Origin: CAZBGQ01 sp964491515
GTDB lineage: Bacteria; Patescibacteriota; Gracilibacteria; UBA1369; UBA12473
Direction of reading: 5' to 3'
Assembly: GCA_964491515.1 (NCBI GenBank)
Contig: CAZBGQ010000010.1
Location: 1 to 45,676 of the forward strand
DNA: 45,676 bases
The number at the start of each line of letters is the position of its first letter. Positions within the stretch are counted from its first letter, which is position 1. The notes under the pieces were generated by a model that did no database searches, was not told the origin of the DNA, and saw only the letters and a list, made by a program, of their open reading frames with translations. Shown piece by piece: positions 32,750 through 44,700 of the stretch. Made by a program: the position numbers and the translations under genes.

Positions 32750-35700
32750 TTACGGGGTGGGCGCAAAAATATCGCCAACTTCTACTTTATTACTGATCGA
32801 GAGAATCACAGAATTTGCCGCATCCATAATAGCAGCAAAGATCGTATCACCTGAGGCAATATCCGCACTGTTCTCTACCGTTAGGTCACAAGGACAACTA
32901 TTACATTCAAAGGTAACAATATAGAGTCCGGGATCAACATCAGAAACTGCGTTGTCTTCTTCTAGGATCGAATCTTCAAGCGTTTCTTCCGTTATGTCGC
33001 CTGTGTCTCCATCATCGCCAGAATCGGACGCCGTCGCTGGATAATCATCTTCCGGAGTGGAGTAAGGCTCAGTTCCTTGAAGAATCTCATCTCCATCGTT
33101 GACGCCTCCATGATCGGTGTCGGGATCAAATGGATCGGTGCCATAGACGTCGATTTCATCATTATTAATCAGTCCATCTCCATCAGAGTCGTCATCACGA
33201 CGGTCAAGAGGATCATCGCCATTTTCAATTTCTTCTCCATCCAAAAGTCCTCCGTTGTCGGTGTCTTGAGAGAAAGGATCAGTGCCATAAACAGTGACTT
33301 CGTCATAGTCAGAGATGCCATCTCCATCTGAATCCCTAGCAGCAAAACAGTTCACTGCAGACAACACACGTGAAGCCATCAGCATGAAATCATAACGTGA
33401 GAGGGCTTCCCCGGGGTTGGCTGCTTCTTCCGGAGTGATAATAAAGGTTTGGCCCTCCCCACCCGTAAAGGAGACCAAATAAGGATCCAGATTTTGAGCC
33501 ACGTCCATGTACGGTTCATACCAGGGGTTTCCTACTTGCACGGAGCTTAAATCAAGCGCACCCAATGTCTCTAGCGCTTCCAAAATAATCTTTGCGCCCT
33601 CAGCTCGATTGATTGGTTGATTTGGTTTGAAGGGAGACATGCCCGCTTCATTCAGTTCTCCTAAGTAACCATAAATAAATCCTTGTAAGTAGGATTCTTT
33701 GGTGATGGGGTAGTACCAAGGTAGGTCCTGTTCCTGGGTGTAAAGAATATCGTAGAAAACATTAGGAGATTGATACGCTTCGGCGCGCGGATCAATACAG
33801 AGCATGGCCAGCAAGACTTTGGTGTATTCCGCGCGCGTAATGAGCTGGTCAGGTTTAAACGCGGTGCCTTCCGCAGTCGGGAAGCCATCAATCATATCTA
33901 ATTGAACAAATTGATACAGTTTGTCATACAGTGGATCATTTACAGGAATATCGGTGAAGTACGATGCATCATTAAGGTTAGGATCGGTTCCACGCTTCAA
34001 TTCATCGAAATCATCCAGTCCATCTCCGTCCGAGTCGGCGCTATTGGGATTGGTTCCCTGAACAAATTCCTCTGCATTGGATAAGTGGTCTCCATCAGAA
34101 TCTTGGTTAGCATCTTGAGCATCAAACGGATTGAGTCCCGCCCTAAGTTCGTCTAGATCTGAAATACCATCTTCATCCGAATCAAGACCATCGAGGTCTT
34201 CACTACTAAAGTCTAAGTAGGTTTCCACTCCGCGATCCAATCCAAGATCTTCTGCATTGAGGAAGTGGGTCTCTCCATCCTTAGCTCTCGGAGAAATAAA
34301 GATTTCCATCCATACGTTTTCTTCTTCTCCAAGCGTCAAAACAATGGGAGCAGCTCCATCCTGATCTGCGGTCGCATTCACACTGGAGAGGTTCTTAACT
34401 TCCAAATCCGTATCTGATAATTGGTAAATATTCCCATCCGTATCAATCACCGCCCAGCGGGTATTATTTTTGTCAACAAGCATCACGCCACCGGTAAATA
34501 ACGGTGCGTTAGATGGCACTTTTTCAAGATGAAGGTCGGCGGGCATGTCGACCGGCTTAACATGCACCCCACGCATTGAGGCGACCGTATCGGTGGTGTA
34601 TTTGACGGTCGTATCGATTTTTACGTCCACATTAGAATCTGGAACCATAATAATGTAGAGCAGCTCAAAGCCACTTGGATCAATCAAAGCTACGCGTGTC
34701 GGCCATGGTAGTTCTGCACTACGCACTTCTACGGTGTAGCCGCTTTCAGTAAGAGATAACTGCCCGGTGTCCAAATTCACGGTGGCTACTTCTTCATCCA
34801 GTGAATTATAAATGGCCCATTCTTCCGTGAGTTCCAAATCAGTGATTTCAAACCTGCCTTCATTCACAGTGAAATATTTATCATTTTCTGTCGCTGCTGG
34901 TGTGGAAATCAATTCGAAGATTCCATTGCGTTCACGTGCTAGAACAAATGGAATGCCTTCTGCTGAGGTCGAAATGGATCCCTCTACAACGCCAGTACGT
35001 CCAGAAGAGGCATTCAAGGTGATGTCTGGGACGAATGCATTAACATTGACCACCGCACCGGCAACATGTCCGGCTTCATCCCCAACCCAGAGCTTGAAAG
35101 GTCTCTCACCTGGTGTATCCCATGGCCCAACTTCTAGAGTAGGATCATCCCAATCATTTGCTTTGGATCCATCGCCGTCCGCATCCACCAATGGATTTGT
35201 ATCATGGTGTGCATTTTTATCATTGGTTGGATCTCCATCGTCATCGGTATCAACTTCCAAGTCTATATCCCAGTAATAAGTAGTGATTTCACTGTCTGTA
35301 TCGAATGAACCACTGCCGTCGAGTGTGAGTGTTTTGAATACGGATACACGTTGATTGGCCGCTCCAATATTTGGATAGGGGAGCCCATCATCTGCACAGA
35401 TTTGTGGAGAGAAGAGTTGAGTTTCACCCCAAGTGCCTCGTCGTCCATCTGCAAGAATAGATCTTATCTGAGAGTAGTAATCTCCATTTTCAAGAGCTAA
35501 ATCTAAGGTAGGAGCACTATCATTTGGTAGCGCATGCCACTCAAAGTCTCCGGCTCCATCATATTCAGTTTCTGTGTATCCTTGATTCGATTGATTCGTT
35601 ACCGTGATTGAACGATCATAAACAACACGTTCACCCTCGAGGATGATCATGCCTTCGAATGCGACTTGAGGATCGTCACTGATTGAATCCCCAATAACTT

Positions 35701-38700
35701 CAACCCATCCACTATCCACATCCATGGTGAGTGTTCCGGTGTAGCCACTAGCGATCCGGAATTGGGTATTTTCAGGAAGATCAAACTCTACTTCGCCATC
35801 ACTGTCGCTGAATGTAAGCACAACGGTAGCATCTCGTACGGTGTGAATTAAGTCTCCGGGTGAAACCTCTACTGAGCCAGACTTAACTAGATTATGAATC
35901 AATTCACCGTCTGGTAGAAGAGCATGGTTCCCAATGTCGAGTAGTATGGTTTCTCCAACTTCGAAGTCAGGAACAAAGAAGCTGGTGTTTTTCTCAGCCG
36001 TCACACGACCATCTCCGGATGGGAATTCAAAGTCCATTCGCAGCTTATCTTCTTCACTTTCTAGTGCATTGCCTGGAAGCACCATCGAGAGAGCAATGTC
36101 TTCGACCGCATCGCCACGAAGGTCGCTAAGCGTTGGAACCAATGGGTCAGAAGGTGAGAGGAATGTACCCCAATGAGATTGAGATGGATCATCCGACTCA
36201 AAGTTGGGGAGTGCATCAAATCGTTTCACTTCATAACCAAGAATATTATCGTAGCTCTGTTTCCATGTGGCGGCGGCCGTGCGGTTGCCATTGTCCTTGG
36301 TACGATACAAATTCACGGCCGGGGCTTCTGGGAGGAGATCTTCTAAATTAACAATAGAAGGAGGCTCTTCGTAATGGTCAAGCGGTTCGTTTCGATTAAA
36401 GTTTTCTTTGATATAGAGGTTAGCTCCATAACCATAGACAATGTCTTCATCGCGATCATTGTCCATATCTACAAACACTAAATGCGATTCATCTGAATCT
36501 GCTTCCCCTGTGTATTCCACCAATCGTTCATTCACCGCTGCCACGGAATTATAGATAAAGAGGCCTTTGTTGGTGAGGACTGGCTCGGACGGACTGGCCG
36601 CGCCACCGTTCCCAAATCCATTGCTGGTGTCGACTAGATAACGTTGGCTAGACTCATCCAGATCTTCTAATTCAGAATCAAATGGATTGGCTTCTGTGGT
36701 TGAAAATTCATCCACCACCCATTCTCTCATCTTCTCAAATACAGAGTCACTGCCATACACCGTGTTCCCATTTTCTTGAGAGGAGGCCAAATATGTTGAC
36801 CCGGAAAAGTTTGATTCTTGTTGGTTGATTTCTGCAATCCAGCGGTTTACATCATCCCAATTAGCGTCCTCATCATTTTCGACCAATGACGCTAAGGCTC
36901 GATTACCATTTTGATGATCGCTAAAGCTTGCGATCAATTCATTTCGTAATCCATTCAATGGGGAACTATCCAAATCAGTTAGAGAGCCGGCATAGTAGCG
37001 GCCTTGAATCTCATCAAAGCGCTGATTAATTTCTTTTGAAGTGAAAGATAGATAACCTTGGCGAGCTGTGAGATGGTGTACTTCCGGAACGTCTTTATTG
37101 ATCTCTGCTTGTGCCAGTGCCAACGCTTCTAAGTCTTTTACAGATTGTGTCCATTCTTCGATGAAAGGTTGAACATACGGATTGTCTATCATTTGCAAAG
37201 CTTCATTCGCTACTAACATGTCATGCATGTCTCTCTGTTTTAGAGAGAGGGGACTGTCTAGTCCGTCCGGAGCAACATCGGTGCTTTCATCTACCACCTC
37301 TTCAACAAGTTCCTCCGCGTCATCTAGCAACGCTTCGGCCTCATCTAGAAGTTCTTCAGCTGCGTCCACTCCTTCCTCGAGCAAAGCTTCCGCTTCTTCA
37401 AGGGCCTCATTGGCTAAATCCACCGCTTCATTCGCCGCGTCCGTGGCCGCATCCAGTCCGGCATTGACGCCTTCTTCGGCGAGGTCTACGGCAGTCGTGA
37501 GTCCTTCGTTGGCCAATCCAACCAAGTCAGTGACTAAGTCGCTTGAGGCATCCGCCGCCATTTCTACAGCGCGCACAATACCATCGAAATTAAGTGCTAA
37601 ATTGATATGAGTAATGATTTCAATTTGATCCACAAAATCAATGGAAATCGGCGGCGCTTGGAATCCACCTCCCAAATCAAACGGCATCGGCGGATCCAAC
37701 GGACGTTGCGTCATATCTTCAATCGATGTCTTGAGCGATGTTTCAGCCGTCGGAACGATTCCAGATTGGATCAAGCAGAGAATCTTGATCACGCCAGAGA
37801 CGATGCCCAATGTGACTTGAACCGGTTCAGGTAGCTCTGGAATCTTGGGTGGAGGCGGAAGATCTGGAAGTTCTGGAATAGGAATTCCTGGAAGTTCTGG
37901 AAGATCTGGCAAATCAGGTAGCTCCGGAAGCAATGGGATCGTAGGAAGATTTAACCCTGACTGCCCGGGGACTCCTGGAAGTTCTGGTGTGCTTGGAACG
38001 GATGGCGTGCGTGGAACCGGAGGAACATCCGGAATAGTGAAACGCGGCAGTTTAGGGATTAGAATAGGTTGTTGCTCAAATCGAATTTCAGGCCACACGA
38101 CAGTGAGTCCTGCCTGAATCTGAGATAAATCAAACACAATATCCGGCCATCGCGGAATTTCGATGATTGGTGGTTCAGGAATAAACACGAACAGTTTTGA
38201 AATAAGCTCAAACAAACTCATCCGATCGTTCGTACATTGATCACACGAAGATTGGTAATCCAACGCCAGCTGGAAAATCTTCTTCCAACTCTTGAGTGCC
38301 TCTTTCGTGTCATAGAATGCGGCAATCCATTGTTCAACTCGGCCTTTATTGATGACCACCCATCCAACCAGATTATTGATGATCGCATCCAAGTAACAAA
38401 TAATTTGCTTGATGTAGTAGGATTCCGCATTGCGCCATTTGAGTAGCTTCTTAGGGAACTGTCGATAGTCCTCTAGTGTTTCCAGGTTTTTCTCAACATT
38501 GGCCATGAGCTGTTCAATCTCTTGAATGGACGCCGCGTATTCTGGTTTGTCAAATTCAGGTTTTTCCCAATTTGGTTTCTTGGCCGCCCACTGATCTTTC
38601 ATGTCATCCAACCACTGAGTGGCATCATTTTTAACTTTTTCAATTTCATCATTGGTGATCGCAGGAATTTTGAACTGAACTTCTTCCGTTTCAATTTTCA

Positions 38701-41700
38701 AAATAGGGAACGAATTTAGCACAGTAAGGATCTTTTCTAAGCCTCTCAAATCAGCGGAGTCGATCTTGTCTACGTTTTGAGGCTTGAAGGCCCCTACAAT
38801 TGACTGCGGATCTGGATAATAGAAGTAAATGTCCGGTAAATCGGTCAATTTGTTCACCACTTCTTCTGATTGCTTACGTAGCCATTCCGCAAACGGTTTA
38901 GGGAATCCGGGCACACGACTGCCACTGCCAGAATCCGCGGACACTGAATAAGAACCTAAATCATAATTAATAAGGCCGCCACTTTCCGAGCGTCCTCCCG
39001 CACTGCCGCCGGGGATGGCACCGCCGAACGACATTAACATATTCATGCCAGAGCTGATCGCCGAACTTGCTTTAGACATGACATCGGAGAGTGCGCCATT
39101 GATTGCATCACATATTCCCAAAGCTTCAAAGAGTGGAATCGCAAACGACCAACATTGACCGCTTAAGTAAGAGCCCACACAAACCGACATGGTGAATCCT
39201 AGCGTTGTTGTGATTGAAACATAAATCCGAACCGCGGAGGTTCCTTGCCATGGGAGAGGAGGCCATACGAATGGGATTCCACTAGCTGGGGCTCCAAACA
39301 CCGGAATGTGAGCCATATCCATCGGAACGGAAGGAATTCCCATGACGTTGATAGGTCCAGGAACTAAGAATGCAAAGTTGATTGGACTGGCAATACAGCC
39401 ACCAGAACACAACATTTGGCTCATCAATGTTTCCATTGTGTCTCCCACCATCCCTACAATATCGCCCACCATGGTAAAGCCGGCATCCACATTGGTCATC
39501 ACATCTTGAGGGTTGAAGTTTCCATTCATGTCATCCCATAGATTGTTGAGACCATCTCCATCTTTATCTTGAGAAGTCTGTTGTTCATACAGGTCGGTCG
39601 CAATCGCTGGAGGACCGGTGTCACTATTTCCTTGAAGCATGTCAGGTATGCCATCGTCATCATCATCCTGATCAAAATCAATACCCAAATCGGAGAAGAA
39701 ATCAGTCTTTGGTGGCGGTTCAGGCTGCGATGTTTGTTTAGTGTAGTTAACTTTTCGTAGGCCATCTTCTTGGTATGTTCCATTTGAGTAGAAGAAAACA
39801 AGTTGCCCCGTTGGGTTGTCTTCAGGGGAGGCAGCAATGTCGATGTAGTCATCATCCGGATAGGTAGGATCCAAGTCCTGACCCATAAAAATTTTAACTT
39901 TTGGAATTGATACACCGGCCACCGTCGCAGAATAAGAAACTTCCACGAACGATCCTGGCTCAAGGATTAATCCACTCACCATAAATGGTCTCACGCTCAT
40001 GCCGGTCTTGGACACGACCGCTTGGTCACAGCTGGCACCCGGGGAATCGTCACAGCCGATACTCCCCCAATTCAAATCAAGCATGGTTGAAACCACATCT
40101 GTGAAAGCCAAATCATCGATGGTTGACGTGCCTCCATTTGCAAGACGAACGGTGTATTCTAATCGATCTCCATCTTTAACAATGCCGCCGTTCACATCCA
40201 CTCCGGTCTTAGTCGATGCCGCAAAATCATCATCGATATCGGCATAAACGAATGTCACATTGTTTGTGATTCGAGGTTCATCAATCGTGGTAATGATGGA
40301 AGGATTAGATTGGTTCCGTGTATTTGCAACAAGGTCTCCAAGAATCCCAGGTTCAAAACCGCCAGTCGGCAATCCTTTAATAGGTTCAGCGCTAAACTTT
40401 TGTTCTGTGTTTCCAAACCCTTCTTCTGCGGGCAGTGGGAACTCTTTAAACCAGCCATCATCGGATTGTGACGATCCACTTTCCTCTGGCATTCCTGTAT
40501 AGTTGATCATCACTTCTTCAATAAGTTCTGCGGTGTCGTCAACTTTGAGTCCCAAATTACCTAACAAATCGCCTTGAGGACGAATCGTTCCTTTATCGTT
40601 ATAGAAAACCAAAATGGATCCATTTAGATCTGAGATGATTAGATCAGGGTAGTCATCTTGATTCAAATCTTCAGACTCAATTTGTTTGATGGTGCTTCCA
40701 TCGATTTCAAGCTCTAGATTCTTTCGAATGAAATTAGCATCATGATTCGTATACTGATAAATACATACTTCACCTTGGACACAGGCTTCCGCCGTGGCCA
40801 CCACAAGGTCGGTTTGGCCATCTTGGTTGAAGTCATTTTCTGTCATGTCGATGAGACCATTACTGAAGTTAAGTAATGAGCCTTTATTGTTAAATCGAGG
40901 ATAGGAATCGGTATTTTCTAATAGATCTACTACGCCATTTTCAAACGCCACGAGAATATCAGTGAGGCCGTCTGAATTGTAGTCAGTAGCGGAAACATCT
41001 TGAATTGTTTCTGATCCAGACAAAATTAGTCGCCCAACTCCGGAGGTGAAGCCGGTCGCAGAGATTTCTTGAGGATTGGCGTCCGTGAGACGGATCGTAG
41101 GATCTCCCAACACAATGCCAATGTCTGAGGCATAGAACTGATGTGATTCTCCAACCATCATTCCATCGGTGAGTGCCAACATAAACTTATTATCTCCATC
41201 AAATCCAACCCCTGGAGAGTTCTGCGCAGACTCCAGTGAATTGCGACCAAGGCCTGGTTTTTGATTAGAGGGAAGCCCTTCTGTTTTGTCCACGACAAAC
41301 ATGCCGGTGGCATTGTAACTGGAGTTCCCACTATAAGAAGTTTCATATCCATACATGGAGGAATCCACGCCCATGAAGTACACGCCAGGAGAAAGAGAGG
41401 TCCAATCTTCCCATTCAAAGTGATTATCCAGTTGTGTTACATCTTCCGTAAATGTTTGTTTCCATAACACTCGGATAACGGAGGCACCTCCCAACATCAC
41501 ATCAAACGAAAGTCCATCGTACTCCTCATTAACCTCCAATGAATAATTAGGATCATAAAGTTGGATTTGACCATTTGGCTGCAAACGAACAATCTCATTT
41601 TTATTTTCTAGGAGACTGACGTTGCTCTTACTTTCACGTAGCTCATAACGAGAATGTTCAAGAACAGGCTGCACGTACATCCCCTCATTCTGCACGGCCT

Positions 41701-44700
41701 TCAAGTCATCATCTAAATTCAAAATATAAAAATCTGAATTTGAAGGAACCACTACCCCTTCGACCACCGTTTGTTTGGAGAGGAGGTCTTTTACAAAGAA
41801 TCGACTTGGAAGAGTAGAACTATTAGAGGGGAGGATCGACACATCCACCGCATTCCCATCAAGTACGGACAGTTTTCCCTGCGAATCCATAGCCGCTAAA
41901 CGACGAGAAGGTTCCGGTTCGCTGAGTAGGCTCAAAGAGGCTTGAGTGGTTCCAGAGAAAGTAAACCAGCCTGCCACATAGTCTTCTTTCGTCACATCAC
42001 CAAACGGCGCACCAAGCAGCGTCCCAAACAAAACATCTGGTTCAATATCAGCGAATTCAGGTCCCGCAACTTCAAGTACGCTGTTGATCGTATGGGCACC
42101 ATAACGTAATCCAGGACTGGAAGCGACAAGGTTAACCGGACCAGTTAAGTCGCGAGCACTGACTTGGAAAATCGCCATGCCTGCGGATAGAACTCCATTG
42201 GCCAAATCCACCGCACCAAATCGAGAGGTGTGAGGTGTGACCCGCAATCCAATTGGCGTTGAGAAGTCCGTATCTACAAAGTTTCCATAGGCATCATGGG
42301 CCTTCACCTGAACTTCAACCGTCCCCGGTGGGCCCAGGCTAAGAGTCGTATCAGTGGGGCCGTCACCAAGTCCAAACACTTCCGCATCGCCACCTAAAAA
42401 GGAAGAGGTGGGGGGGGCATAATCTTCATAAACAAAAGCAACGATAACTCCAGCATTTTCGGCATTGGTTACCGCGACTTGTGCTGCATCCGCGGCTTGA
42501 GTGGTATAAGTTTGAATACTATTAAAATTTGTATGAGCTATTTCAATGAAATCTGCGGCGAGATCCATAGCCGTTTCCGCCGCCGCGTTATCACCTGCCG
42601 CTAGAGCTTCTAGTGCAAAGAATACTTGTTCCTCCAGTCCCTTCATTGCATCACTAACCATGTTAAGTGCCGCCTCAGCAGACTGAAAAGCAGCAAACGC
42701 ATCACGAGCTGACAAGACCGAGGCGGCTGCAAAATTTGCAGCAAGTCCTTCAGGGTCTGCTCGGGTCGCTTCAATCGCGCCTCGAGCCGCTTCTAACGCG
42801 GCGGTATAAGCATCATTGGCTCTACTGGCGATCTCTTCGGCATTTTCCGTCATTGATTCCGATAGTAAAGTTTGGGCGGCAGATATACTGTCGTCCAATT
42901 CCTCAGTTTCTTCTCTCGCCGCTTGGGCTGTTTCAATCCATTGTACAATGAGGGGTCGACTTTCCAACGCCAACGGCTCCGCCGCCTCGGCTGGATCAGA
43001 AATAGTCACAACATCCGAAGTAGAAGAAACCTCAAGGTAATAAGCGGGGCCTGGGAGTAATTTAAGGGGAAGCGTTGAAGGATCAAACCCAACCATGGTT
43101 GCAGTTAAATACGCGTCACCTGCGACTGTTGATGAGACAAAATCCACACTGGCTTTGCCATCTTCCATTCTAACACGGGTGGGTCCGGCAAAGGATCCAT
43201 ACAGTTCATCCAAAAGAGACACATCGACCACTCCATTGAAATCGCTCAGTGGTGCTCCTGAATTGTTGAGCACCGCCCACACTTCAATAGTGGTTTGAGT
43301 CACGCCATTTGCGGTGAGTTCTGTGTTGTTAGGATGTAGCTCGAGTGCAATATTGTCGTACACCGAGATCGGAAGAGTTCCATCCACATCGCCCACGCGG
43401 GCTAATACGGTGGCAGTTCCTTCCTCTTCTCCAGAGATCAAATCAAAGCTCATCTTTCCTTCATAAACGGTAGTTTGAATGCCCGCTTGTTCAGTATCGT
43501 CATCTTTATAATCAATGGATCCAGGACCATTGACCGATAAGGTCACATCGTACGGATCCATGTAAGCGACGTTGTCGTACTGGTCACGCAACGTGAGATC
43601 TATGGTGGTCTTATTCAGTCCACCAGTCTTGAGGAAATTCAAATCACTCGCTAGATCAATGGTAAATGGTACACCTGGATAGACGTGCAGGGTGGTGTCC
43701 ACAATTGGTAGTTTAACTGGAGAAATCGACGCTGTAATGTCGTAATAGCCAGACGTAGTGCTAGCCAAAAGTTCGGTCTCTGCAACCCCATCGCTCATCC
43801 GGACTTGCGCGCGCAAAATATCAGCATAAGGATTGATTGGGTCGACCGCGACGAATTCAACAATAGTAGAATTATCGGTGTGATCGGGGAGTCCATTCTC
43901 ATCAATCATCTCCGCTCGTAGGAATAGTTGAGACGCTCCATCAGCAGGAATTATTTTAGTAAACTGTTTGCTTTCAAATATAACCTCCGCTTGGTCGACC
44001 GCATAAACTGAGTCACGTGAAAGGTGCAGGCCTGCCACATGAGCTCCGTCATCCCTGTCCAACTCATCTGCCTCTTCAAGCGCATCCAACGGATCGGTGC
44101 CAGCCAGAATTTCCTCGAAATCAGAGACGCCTCCATCGTCGCTGTCCGCATCAAATGGATCGGTGCCGAGCACGCTTTCTTCAATATCTGAAATGCCATC
44201 CCCGTCCGAATCTGTGTCAGCTTGTGGGGGGGCAATCACTTCGATGTCTTCATCATCCTCAATCACCTCATTATCATCTGTATCAGTTTCTGTGGGGGGA
44301 GTTACGTCACCATAATCATCCGTTGGGTCGCTAATAGCATTCTGGTTATTGACCACTTCAATGTAGTCATTTACGCCCCCATAGTCGGTATCAGGGTTGA
44401 AAGGATTGGTTCCAAAGTTATAAATCTCAGCTTGATCGGGAAGTCCATCTCCATCGGTGTCCACCGCTCTACAATCTTGAATCCGTGTTAGGTTTCCAAC
44501 CATCATGGCAAACTCTCCTCGCGTAATGGGAGACTCAAGCCATGTTTTAATCGAACCATTCTGAATCAATTCTCGTGCAAACCAAAGGTCAAAGGTGTCA
44601 CCTGATCCACCATCCAATTCATTGAATCGTCCTGGTGGATATAAGTGTCGTGATTGCGCCGCAATCACATAGTTCATGTACCACGGAGCACTCATGTCCG

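Noticed and set aside
37845..38117. Gly/Ser-rich collagen-like plus-strand ORF
   Set aside because: It is the complement of the PxLP-rich linker of the giant protein; Pro and Leu/Glu codons read as Gly and Ser on the other strand.
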